DNA from: Roseateles puraquae
Lineage (GTDB): Bacteria > Pseudomonadota > Gammaproteobacteria > Burkholderiales > Burkholderiaceae_C
Length of the DNA: 64,000 bases
Reading direction: 5' to 3'
NCBI RefSeq assembly: GCF_002205845.1
Contig: NZ_NISI01000006.1
Coordinates: 62,001 to 126,000, forward strand
Of the stretch, positions 26,593-34,421 are shown piece after piece (the stretch's first letter is position 1; each line of letters begins with the position of its first letter). The notes beneath the pieces were generated by a model that had not been told where the DNA came from, made no database searches, and was given only the letters and a program-made list of their open reading frames with translations. The position numbers were made by a program, and so were the translations under genes.

Positions 26593-26820
26593 TCAGGCGG
26601 TCCGGCGCGACAGCCAGCTCAACGGCGATTCCTGGGTCGCGTGCCCCGACCCCGACTGGGATTCGAGAAAGTCGCTCGGCGGCTGGCTGCGGTACTCGCT
26701 GATGCCGCCGCCATCCAGGCAGGCATCCAGACCGAAGGCGGTACCGAGGTCGGCCGGGTCGGGCTGTTGGCGTGTTGCGACGTCACGGCGGAACAGACGC
26801 AGTGAAGGAACGAATCGCAT
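26593..26820 (-). CDS. 75-residue peptide, candidate precursor for the HPr-rel-A cluster
   Basis: Starts MRFVPSLRLFRRD at an ATG with a GAGG ribosome site seven bases upstream (26828-26831). A basic, amphipathic N-terminus is followed by the compact core ADLGTAFGLDACLDGGG (residues 23-39), one cysteine, then a polar serine/glutamine-rich tail ending LSWLSRRTA. It lies 195 bp upstream of, and in the same direction as, the exported protein, PqqD-like, kinase and nucleotidyltransferase genes. Size, composition and position are what a leader-core precursor handled by a PqqD-type chaperone would look like. I do not recognise it from any family; the role is inference. Confidence 0.55.
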   Translation of the reverse strand: MRFVPSLRLFRRDVATRQQPDPADLGTAFGLDACLDGGGISEYRSQPPSDFLESQSGSGHATQESPLSWLSRRTA

Positions 26821-26865
26821 GGCACACCTCGCTTGCTGGACAACGCGGACAACCACATCCAGCGC

Positions 26866-26915
26866 TGTGAGGTCAGTGTGCGGGAATCGTGTGACAACTG
26901 TGACCCCAGCTGTGA
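26866..26915. promoter_or_regulatory. Four TGTGA repeats upstream of the peptide operon
   Basis: TGTGA occurs at 26866-26870, 26890-26894, 26899-26903 and 26911-26915, all in the same orientation on the plus strand (TCACA on the coding strand). The three distal copies are spaced 9 and 12 bases apart, just 70-95 bases upstream of the peptide start. TGTGA is also a CRP/FNR-type half site, but no matching inverted partner is visible. An AATATTTA tract follows at about 26918-26925. Confidence 0.3.
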
Positions 26916-27115
26916 GTAAATATTGCCTCGGCAGGCATTCCGACACGGCTGCCAGGGGCCTTCTTCCCAGGAGAGATGCGTTCCCACCACGCGCGGCCTT
27001 CAATCGTGGGGGTCGTTGCTCGTTTGCAATTCTTTTCTCCTGTTGACCGCAGAGCCGGTTAGGGTTTGCACCTCCGCGCTTAAGCTGTGCGCCACCCAAG
27101 CCCCCCGGCTTTCGA

Positions 27116-27277
27116 ATGAGTTCAAACCTGTTGACCTGGCTCGCCGCCGGCCTGATTGCCGTCGTGCTGGCCAGTACGTTGTGGATGGCCCATGCCATCC
27201 GTCCCGAGCAAGGCAGTTCCGCCGTGATGGTGGCCCAGGCACCTGCGGCCGCGGCTTCCGCCCCTGCGCGCCCCTGA
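27116..27277 (+). CDS. Small single-pass membrane protein, unknown
   Basis: 53 residues: MSSNLLTW, a hydrophobic helix LAAGLIAVVLASTLWMAHA (about 9-27), then an alanine/proline-rich tail ending SAPARP. No good ribosome site precedes the ATG, and no family is recognised. Its stop abuts the stop of argP on the other strand with no intervening base. Kept because the frame has a clear membrane-protein composition. Confidence 0.4.
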   Translation: MSSNLLTWLAAGLIAVVLASTLWMAHAIRPEQGSSAVMVAQAPAAAASAPARP

Positions 27278-28183
27278 TCAGGCCAGCGCCAGGCGAGCCC
27301 CCTGCGCCAGCGCCTGGCCGATGCGGTCGAGCAGGGCATCTCGCCCTTGCAACTGCCATTGGTGCCAGTACAGCGCCACGTCCACGCTGACCTCGGGCTG
27401 CAGCACCAACAAGTCGCCGCTCGCCACCCAGGGGCGGATCTGGATCTCGGGCGCCACGCCGACGCCCCACCCCATGACCGCAGCGCGCACGTAAGCCTCG
27501 CTCGACGGCACGAAACGCTCGCGCAAGCGGGGTGAGCGCACACCGAAGGCCTGTGACACCCACTGCGCCTGCGTGTCGTCCTTGCGGTTGAAGACCAGGA
27601 ACGGGGTGTCGGCAAAGCTGCCGGCATGCAGCCCCTGCGGCAACTGGGTCGCCAGGAAGCGCGGGCTGGCCACGGCCACATAGCGCATCACGCCCAGCGG
27701 CTGCACGCGGCAGCCCTGCAGCGCCTCGGCCACCGTCGAGACACACCCCAGCACGGCGCCCTGGCGCAGGCTGTCATGGGTGAAGTCCTGGTCGTCGACG
27801 ACCAGTTCCAGACCGTAGCCCTCCTGCAGGCCCTGCTGCACCAGGCCATCCAGCGCCGGCAGCACCCAGGTGGCGAGGCTGTCCGCGTTGACCGCGATGG
27901 CCAGCCGTGACTGGGGCGCCACGCGCTCACCCAGTTCCCGCGCCACATCGACCCGCAGTGCCTGCAACTGCCGGGCAAACCGCAGCAGCACCTTGCCCGC
28001 CTCCGTCAGTCGCAGCGGCCGGGAACGCACCACGAGCGGCTGGCCCACCTGCGCTTCCAGGGCCCGCAGCCGCTGGGACACCGCGCTTTGCGTGATCGCC
28101 AAGCGCTGCGCCGCGCGCTCGAAGCCGAGCTCGTCAGCCAGGGCGGCCAGGCATTCCAGGGCTGCAGGATCGAACTCATTCAT
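27278..28183 (-). CDS. argP: LysR-family regulator of amino-acid export (ArgP/LysG type)
   Basis: 301 residues from the ATG at 28183. N-terminal HTH MNEFDPAALECLAALADEL with the recognition helix ITQSAVSQRLRALE, typical of ArgP/IciA/LysG. In relatives it senses arginine or lysine and activates the divergently read exporter gene. Here the exporter starts 73 bp away on the other strand, the classical argP/argO arrangement, so local activation is expected. The effector domain contains TATWVLPAL-like and VDDQDFTHDSLRQG segments. Confidence 0.92.
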   Translation of the reverse strand: MNEFDPAALECLAALADELGFERAAQRLAITQSAVSQRLRALEAQVGQPLVVRSRPLRLTEAGKVLLRFARQLQALRVDVARELGERVAPQSRLAIAVNADSLATWVLPALDGLVQQGLQEGYGLELVVDDQDFTHDSLRQGAVLGCVSTVAEALQGCRVQPLGVMRYVAVASPRFLATQLPQGLHAGSFADTPFLVFNRKDDTQAQWVSQAFGVRSPRLRERFVPSSEAYVRAAVMGWGVGVAPEIQIRPWVASGDLLVLQPEVSVDVALYWHQWQLQGRDALLDRIGQALAQGARLALA

Positions 28184-28256
28184 AAGCACTGCTAATGTAT
28201 GGCGAAGAATATGAATGACTCTTCTGGAATTCACGCCCGCTGCCGAGAATCCGCCG
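28184..28256. promoter_or_regulatory. argP-argO divergent promoter region
   Basis: 73 bases separating the two starts (31 bases if the alternative exporter start at 28215 is used). LysR-type regulators bind T-N11-A operators in such gaps; several candidate matches exist in so short a stretch and none stands out. Confidence 0.4.
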
Positions 28257-28898
28257 ATGTCCGCCTTCGCCCACCTCGCCCATCCGCAGGCGCCTGCCGT
28301 CTTCGCGCAGGGCTGGGCCATGGGTGCGGGGCTGATCCTGGCCATCGGCGCGCAGAACGCCCTGGTGTTGCGCCAAGGCCTGAGGCGCGAGCACGTGGGG
28401 GCGGTGGTGGCGGTCTGCACGCTGTCCGACTGGCTGCTCATCCTGCTGGGCGTGTTCGGCCTGGGTGCGTTGATCCAGGCCCAGCCGCTGCTGCTGGAGG
28501 TGTTCCGCTACGGCGGTGCGGCCTTCCTGCTGGGCTATGCAGCGCTCGCCGCCCGCCGCGCCTGGCGTCCGTCTGCCGGACTGGAAGCGGCCGGGCCGGC
28601 TGCCAGCCTCGGGGCCACGCTGAGCGCCGCCCTCGCCTTCACCTACCTCAATCCGCATGTCTACCTGGACACCGTGGTGCTGCTCGGCGGCCTCGGCGCC
28701 CGGCAGCCCCCTGAGCTGAGAGCCGCCTTCGCCACCGGCGCGGGCCTGGCGTCGGCGATGTGGTTCAGCCTGCTCGGATTCGGCGCTGCCGCGGCCGCCC
28801 CGCGCCTGCGCAGCCCCGCCACCTGGCGCGTGGTCGATGCCCTCATCGCTTTGCTGATGACGGGCCTGGGTTTACAACTTCTCCTGCAACCTCTCTAA
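28257..28898 (+). CDS. argO: LysE/ArgO-family amino-acid exporter
   Basis: 213 residues from ATG 28257; an ATG at 28215 would add 14 residues ahead of the first helix. Inner-membrane exporter of basic amino acids. The family signature GLILAIGAQNALVLRQGLRREH is present (split: GAQNALVLRQG is the key part), as is FTYLNPHVYLDTVVLLG in the fourth helix. Six hydrophobic segments are visible. Divergent from argP, and followed 17 bp later by a D-amino-acid dehydrogenase gene in the same direction. Confidence 0.9.
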   Translation: MSAFAHLAHPQAPAVFAQGWAMGAGLILAIGAQNALVLRQGLRREHVGAVVAVCTLSDWLLILLGVFGLGALIQAQPLLLEVFRYGGAAFLLGYAALAARRAWRPSAGLEAAGPAASLGATLSAALAFTYLNPHVYLDTVVLLGGLGARQPPELRAAFATGAGLASAMWFSLLGFGAAAAAPRLRSPATWRVVDALIALLMTGLGLQLLLQPL

Positions 28899-28915
28899 GA
28901 ACTCGAAGGATGGCC

Positions 28916-30190
28916 ATGAAGATCGTCGTTCTCGGTGCCGGCATCATCGGCATCGCCACCGCCTGGTACCTGCTGGACGAGGGGCATGAAGTCATCGTCG
29001 TGGACCGCCAACCCGATGCCGCGCTGGAGACCAGCTTCGCCAACGGCGCGCAGATCTCGGTGAGCTTCTGCGAGCCCTGGGCCAACGCCGGCGCCCCCTT
29101 CAAGGTGGCCAAATGGCTGCTGCGCGACGACTCGCCGCTGCTGTTCCGCCCGCGGCTGGACCCCAACCAGTGGCGCTGGGGCCTGGCCTTCCTGATGCAG
29201 TGCACCGATGCCGCCTTCGAGCGCAACGTGGAAGAGCTGGTGCAGCTCGGCCGCTACTCGCACGAGTCGCTCAAGGAACTGGTCTCGCGCACTGGCATTG
29301 AGTACGACCGCCTGGAGCGCGGCATCCTGCACTTCTTCTCCAGCCAGGCCGATTTCGACAACGGCGCGGCCGGCGCCGAGATCATGCGCCGCCACGGCGT
29401 GGACCGCCGCGTGCTCAACCGCGAGGAAGTGCTGAAGGTCGAACCCGCGCTGGCCGCCTTCGGCCCGAAGGTGTTCGGCGGCACCTACACGCCCAGCGAC
29501 GAAAGCGGCGACGCCAAGGTCTTCACGCAGAAGCTCGCGCGCCTGTGCGCCGAGCGCGGCGCGCAGTTCCTGTACGAGCACGACATCCTGGGCCTGCAGC
29601 GCGTGGGCGACGGCATCGAGTCGGCCCAGATCGCCCATGTGCGCACCGGCGAGCGCAAGACGCTGAAGGCCGATGCCTTCGTCGCCGCGATGGGCTCGTA
29701 CACGCCCGCGCTGGTGCGGCCGCTGGGCGAGTGGCTGAACATCTACCCGGCCAAGGGCTACTCGGCCACGCTGCGCCTGAAAAAGCCCGAAGCCGCCAGC
29801 GTCGTCAGCCTGCTGGACGACACCCGCAAGATCGCGATCTCGCGCCTGGGCGACCACATCCGCATCGCCGGTACGGCTGAGCTCTCAGGCTTCGACCTCA
29901 ACCTCGATTCGCCCACCGCCAAGGTGCGCTGCGCGGCCCTGGTGCGGCGCTACGAAGAGCTCTTCCCGGGCGTGGCGGACACGAGCGAGCCCAACTACTG
30001 GACCGGCCTGCGCCCGAGCACGCCCACCAACATCCCCTACATCGGCCGCAGCAAGGCCGCACGCAACCTGTGGCTGAACGCCGGCCACGGCACGCTGGGC
30101 TGGACGCATGGCGCCGGCTCGGGCCGCGCGGTCGTCGAGCTCATGGCCGGCCGCAAACCGGCGATGGCCTTCCGCTGCTACAACGTCTGA
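28916..30190 (+). CDS. dadA: D-amino-acid dehydrogenase
   Basis: 424 residues. Membrane-associated FAD enzyme that oxidises D-amino acids to 2-oxo acids and passes electrons to the respiratory chain. The dinucleotide-binding start KIVVLGAGIIGIATAWYLL is followed by VVDRQPDAALETSFANGAQISVS, the DadA hallmark. The C-terminus has YWTGLRPSTPTNIPYIG and NAGHGTLGWTHGAGSGR. ATG at 28916 has GAAGG six bases upstream; an ATG two codons earlier is possible. Likely co-transcribed with argO; no alanine racemase (dadX) is adjacent. Confidence 0.93.
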   Translation: MKIVVLGAGIIGIATAWYLLDEGHEVIVVDRQPDAALETSFANGAQISVSFCEPWANAGAPFKVAKWLLRDDSPLLFRPRLDPNQWRWGLAFLMQCTDAAFERNVEELVQLGRYSHESLKELVSRTGIEYDRLERGILHFFSSQADFDNGAAGAEIMRRHGVDRRVLNREEVLKVEPALAAFGPKVFGGTYTPSDESGDAKVFTQKLARLCAERGAQFLYEHDILGLQRVGDGIESAQIAHVRTGERKTLKADAFVAAMGSYTPALVRPLGEWLNIYPAKGYSATLRLKKPEAASVVSLLDDTRKIAISRLGDHIRIAGTAELSGFDLNLDSPTAKVRCAALVRRYEELFPGVADTSEPNYWTGLRPSTPTNIPYIGRSKAARNLWLNAGHGTLGWTHGAGSGRAVVELMAGRKPAMAFRCYNV

Positions 30191-30203
30191 CCCGAGCGCT
30201 TGA

Positions 30204-32990
30204 TCAGAGCGACTTGAGCATCTCCTGCACCTGCGCCTGCTGCGGGAGCTTCGGGCCCAGCTTGGCCAGACCCTCCAGCTCCTGCTTGGCACCGGCCTTG
30301 TCGCCTGACTTCAACAAGATCTCCGCCAGGTTGAAGCGGTAGGCCGGCTGGTCCGGCAGATCGCTGACGAGCTGCCGCTGCTGGCTCACGGCCTTGGCGT
30401 AGTCCTTCTCGTTGGCCAGCACGGTGGCGTAGGTGTCGCGCAGCGGTGCGTAGTCGGGCTTGAGCTTCAGGCCGCGCTCCGCCAGCTCCCGGGCTCCTGC
30501 CTGACCGAACTTGCTGCGCAGCCAGGCCACGTTGTTGATCACGGGCAGCGCATCGGGGCTGCGCTTGAGCAGGGCCTCGTAGCGCGCGAGGGCCGGCTCC
30601 AGTTCGCCGCGCGACAGCAGCACATCGGCGGCTGCGCTCTCGAAAGTCACGTCCTGCGGGTGCGCGGCACGCCATTGCTTCTCGAACGCCAGCGCCTCGT
30701 CGCGCTTCTTGGCCGCCAGCAGCAGCGTGAACAGCCGCGCCGGCGCATCACCCGGGTCGTTCAGGGTCACGGCCTTGCGCAGCAGCGCAGCCGCGGGCTC
30801 GGGGCGATTGCGCCCGACCTCGATCTCGGCCTCGGCGATCAGCGCGAACGCCTCCTGCGGGAACTTCTTCTGGCGCTCGCGCAAGGCGGCCAAGGCTTCA
30901 TCCACCCGCCCCTGGCGCGCCGCCAGCTGGATCACCAGCCGCTGGGCCGCCACGGATGACGGCTCAGCCTCCAGCGCGCGCTTGACCTCGCGCTCGGCGC
31001 CGGCGTAGTCCTTGTCCAGGTAACGCAGCTGGCCCAGGCCCAGCCAGCCTGAGGCGCGCGTGGGAGCGAGCACGGTGAGCTGGGTGTAGGTCTTGGCGGC
31101 CTGCGCCCGGTCGCCCGAGGCGATCTGGGTGCGCGCCAGCCGCTCGATGACGTCGGCGTTCTGAGGCATGGCCGCTGACGCCTCCTGGGCCGCCTGCGCC
31201 GCCTTGGCCGCGTTGCCCATGCGCAGGTAGTGATCGACCAGGGCCAGGCGCAAGGTCGCGTCGGTCGGCTCCTCGTTGACGCCGGTGGTCAGCACTTCGG
31301 TCACCCGTTCGACCGGTGCGCGGTTCTGCACCAGCAGCTCCGCCAGCGCCAGGCGCGCGGTCGCCGAATGCTTCTGGCTGGCCACGAAAGCCTCCAGCCG
31401 CTTGATGGCCCCATCGGCCCGGCCCGCCTGGATGTCCAGGGCCACCAGGCCCAGCACGGCGGGCAGGTAGCCGGCATCGGTCTTGACGGCGGCGTCGAAG
31501 GCGGCCTGGGCGGCTGCGTTGTCCTTGCGCGCGAGCTGGATGCGACCGCGCAGGCCATCCGGCACCGGACTGCCCTGCATCTTGGGCGCCAGCTTGTCGA
31601 TCGCGGCCAGCGCGGCCGGCAGGTCGTTGCGCCGCAGAAGCGCATTGATCAGCATCAGGTCGTAGTTGTTGCCACTGTCCTTGGCCGCAAGCTCGCGCAA
31701 CTGGGCAATGGCCGCATCGGCCTTGGCGCGGCTGGCACCCCCCGGCGCGCTGCTGTCGCGCACGATGGCCGACAGCGCCAGCGCCGCGGCCGTCTTGGGG
31801 TCGTCCGGGCGCAGCTTGGCGGCCGCCCCGAAGGCCTGGTCCGCCGCCTCGAAATTGCCCTGCATCAGCTGCGCCTTGCCGGCCAGCAGCAGGGTCTCGG
31901 CGTCGGCCTTGCCCGACTCCAGCAGCGGGCGCACCGTCTCCAGCGTCTTGCCCGGCGAACGGCGCTGCAGTTGCAGCGCGGCGTACTGGCGACGCAGGGC
32001 CGGATCATCCGGCGCCAGCTTGAGCGCCTGATTCAGCAGGTTCTCGGCCTCCGCCATCTCACCCAGCTGCTGATGCGCCCCCGACGCCACGCGCAGCAGC
32101 GGCAGGAAGTTGGGCATCTGCTTGAGCAGCGGCAGCGCCAGGTCGCGCGCCTTGGCCGGCTCGTTGCGCGCCAGCGCATCCTGCGCCTGCAGGAAGCGCC
32201 CTTGAGGCTTCTTGGCCAGCGCGGGCGGCATGTCGGCCACCAGCTTGCTGGCCACGTCGAGCTTCTGCTGGCCCAGGGCGATGCGAATCAGCAGCGAACG
32301 GGCGTCATAGACGTTGGGGTCCAGCACCAGCACGTTCTCCAGCAAGGGGCGCGCGTCCTCCACCTTGCCGCGTGACAGCAGCACCTCGGCCTTGAGCTGC
32401 AGGGCCTTGGGCGACTTGGGGTTCTTCAGCAACAGCTCGTCGAGCTGGGCCAGCGCCTCGTCGCCGGCGTTGCCGGCCCACTTGACCCGCGCCGACACGA
32501 GCACCGCCTCTTCAGACTCCGGCTGCAGCTGCAGCGCACGGCCCGCGCAGGCCTTGGCGTCCACCAGGTTGCCCTGAGTCAGGTGCGCCACGGCCAGGTG
32601 GCGCTGAAGCGTCGCCATCGCCACAGGATCCGCCAGGGACTCGTCATGGAACTCACCGATCAGCTTGCGCGCCTGGCCGGAGTTCAACATCGCCTCAGCC
32701 AGCGGCGGCACCACCTCGTCCCGCGGCGCGCCAAGCTCCCAGCCCCGGCGCAGCTCGATCTCCGCGCCCGACATGTCGCCCGCCTCCAGCAAGGCCTTGC
32801 CGAGCAGATAGCGGGCCTGGGCGTTGTCGGGCGATTGCTGCAGCAGGTTCTTCAGCTCGATCGCGGCACCGGCCGAGTCCTTCTGCGCCATGCGCTTCTG
32901 CGCCGAAGCCAGCAAGTCCTGCTCGGAGCGTTGACCGCAGGCCGTGAGGGCGGCGAGCATGATGAGGGTGAGAACACGGCGCGATTTCAT
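30204..32990 (-). CDS. prsT: PEP-CTERM system TPR-repeat lipoprotein PrsT
   Basis: 928 residues. Signal peptide with lipobox LTAC (MKSRRVLTLIMLAALTAC), then TPR repeats over the whole length, beginning LASAQKRMAQKDSAGAAIELKNLLQQSPDNAQARYLLG, the characteristic PrsT N-terminus. In other bacteria PrsT is encoded with exosortase XrtA, PrsK and PrsR, where it helps export or assemble exopolysaccharide and PEP-CTERM proteins. No exosortase or polysaccharide gene is near it here. Converges with dadA; divergent from the Hsp70-like gene 81 bp upstream. Confidence 0.9.
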   Translation of the reverse strand: MKSRRVLTLIMLAALTACGQRSEQDLLASAQKRMAQKDSAGAAIELKNLLQQSPDNAQARYLLGKALLEAGDMSGAEIELRRGWELGAPRDEVVPPLAEAMLNSGQARKLIGEFHDESLADPVAMATLQRHLAVAHLTQGNLVDAKACAGRALQLQPESEEAVLVSARVKWAGNAGDEALAQLDELLLKNPKSPKALQLKAEVLLSRGKVEDARPLLENVLVLDPNVYDARSLLIRIALGQQKLDVASKLVADMPPALAKKPQGRFLQAQDALARNEPAKARDLALPLLKQMPNFLPLLRVASGAHQQLGEMAEAENLLNQALKLAPDDPALRRQYAALQLQRRSPGKTLETVRPLLESGKADAETLLLAGKAQLMQGNFEAADQAFGAAAKLRPDDPKTAAALALSAIVRDSSAPGGASRAKADAAIAQLRELAAKDSGNNYDLMLINALLRRNDLPAALAAIDKLAPKMQGSPVPDGLRGRIQLARKDNAAAQAAFDAAVKTDAGYLPAVLGLVALDIQAGRADGAIKRLEAFVASQKHSATARLALAELLVQNRAPVERVTEVLTTGVNEEPTDATLRLALVDHYLRMGNAAKAAQAAQEASAAMPQNADVIERLARTQIASGDRAQAAKTYTQLTVLAPTRASGWLGLGQLRYLDKDYAGAEREVKRALEAEPSSVAAQRLVIQLAARQGRVDEALAALRERQKKFPQEAFALIAEAEIEVGRNRPEPAAALLRKAVTLNDPGDAPARLFTLLLAAKKRDEALAFEKQWRAAHPQDVTFESAAADVLLSRGELEPALARYEALLKRSPDALPVINNVAWLRSKFGQAGARELAERGLKLKPDYAPLRDTYATVLANEKDYAKAVSQQRQLVSDLPDQPAYRFNLAEILLKSGDKAGAKQELEGLAKLGPKLPQQAQVQEMLKSL

Positions 32991-33071
32991 GAGGTCTCCT
33001 TGTCGGCGCGGATTGTGTCCCTAGAATCCGCGCCCCCTTCTCAGGTCCGGCCCCCAAGCCCGGTAGTTTGC

Positions 33072-34358
33072 ATGCTTCACCGCCCCCCTTTCTGCGCGAT
33101 TGACTTCGGCACGTCCAACTCCGCAGTCGCGGTGCCGGACGCCGCCGGCGGCATGCAGCTCATCGAGCTGGAGCCGGGCCAGCGGACCATGCCCACGGCC
33201 GTCTTCTACTTCACCGAGGGTGAGCACGATGCCGACGGCCCGCCCCGCGCCTTCGGCCGCGCCGCCGTGGCGGCCTATGTCGAAGGCCACGACGGGCGGC
33301 TGATGCGCTCCATGAAGAGCATCCTCGGCTCGGCGTTGATCGACCAGACCACCGACGTCGGCGGCGGGCGCGGCGCCAAATACTCCGACATCGTCTCGGG
33401 CTACCTCAAGCGCCTGCGCCGCCTGGCCAGCGAACCCGAGCGCGTGGTGCTCGGCCGGCCGGTGTTCTTCGTCGACGGCGAGCCCGAGCGCGATGCCGCC
33501 GCCGAGGCCCAGCTGGCCGCGTGTGCCCGCGCGGTGGGCTTTCGGGAGGTGCAGTTCCAGTTCGAACCCATTGCCGCGGCCTTCGACTTCGAGCAGCAAG
33601 CCATCCGCCAGGGGCGGGGCGAGCAGATCGTGCTGGTGGCCGACATCGGCGGCGGCACGAGCGACTTTTCCATCGTGCGCGTCGGCCCCGAGCGGGCACC
33701 GCGCCTGGCGCGGCGCGACGACATCCTGGCCAGCCACGGCGTGCACATCGCCGGCACCGACTTCGACCGCCACATCGAGCTGGCCGGCGTGCTGCAGGCC
33801 TTCGGCTACCGGGCCACGGGGCCGAGCGGGCGCGAACTGCCCAGCGGCCTCTTCTTCGACCTCGCCACCTGGCACCTGATCAACACCTGCTACGCCCCAC
33901 TGCGCGTGGCCGAGTGGCGCGGCATGAAGAGCTGGTTCAGCGACGTGCGGCAGCACGCCCGGCTGATGACGGTCCTGGAAGAGCGCCTGGGCCACGAACT
34001 GGCCGCACGGGCCGAGGGCGCCAAGATCGCCATCTCCGGTGGCGCCGACACCACCATCGACCTCAGCCATGTCGAGCGCGACCTGGTGCTGCCGCTGAGC
34101 GAGAAGACCGCGGTCGACGCGCTGCGCGCCGACCTGGACCGCATCATCGCGACCGCCCACGAGACCGTCGCCCTGGCCGGCCTGCAGCCGGCACAGATCG
34201 ATGCGCTGTACTTCACGGGCGGCTCCACCGGCCTGCGCCTGCTGGTGGAGGGCATGGCGGCCGGCTTCCCGCAGGCCCAGCGCGTGACGGGCGACCGCTT
34301 CGCCTCGGTAGCCACGGGCCTGGGCCTGCACGCGCAGCGCCAGTTCGCCGCGGCCTGA
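33072..34358 (+). CDS. Hsp70-family protein (YegD-like)
   Basis: 428 residues. Actin-like ATPase domain only, without the DnaK peptide-binding domain. Phosphate-1 loop FCAIDFGTSNSAVAV near residue 7, connect motif FEPIAAAFDFE, phosphate-2 loop LVADIGGGTSDFSIV and adenosine motif YFTGGSTGLRLL are intact, so ATP binding is expected. This layout matches YegD-type chaperones, whose clients are unknown. ATG at 33072. Reading continues into the S9 peptidase gene after 63 bases. Confidence 0.9.
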   Translation: MLHRPPFCAIDFGTSNSAVAVPDAAGGMQLIELEPGQRTMPTAVFYFTEGEHDADGPPRAFGRAAVAAYVEGHDGRLMRSMKSILGSALIDQTTDVGGGRGAKYSDIVSGYLKRLRRLASEPERVVLGRPVFFVDGEPERDAAAEAQLAACARAVGFREVQFQFEPIAAAFDFEQQAIRQGRGEQIVLVADIGGGTSDFSIVRVGPERAPRLARRDDILASHGVHIAGTDFDRHIELAGVLQAFGYRATGPSGRELPSGLFFDLATWHLINTCYAPLRVAEWRGMKSWFSDVRQHARLMTVLEERLGHELAARAEGAKIAISGGADTTIDLSHVERDLVLPLSEKTAVDALRADLDRIIATAHETVALAGLQPAQIDALYFTGGSTGLRLLVEGMAAGFPQAQRVTGDRFASVATGLGLHAQRQFAAA

Positions 34359-34421
34359 CCTCCGGCATCGCCGGCCCGGCGCTGCTACGCTGCGCGGCTT
34401 CGCACACCGAGGACGCGCTCC

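Noticed and set aside
26489-27046. A 185-codon plus-strand open frame opposite the small peptide gene
   Set aside because: Arg/Ser/Pro-rich shadow with no ribosome site; the minus-strand 75-residue gene has a good one.
27010-27060. A pyrimidine tract resembling a promoter or terminator before the 53-residue gene
   Set aside because: No paired stem and no consensus boxes at proper spacing.
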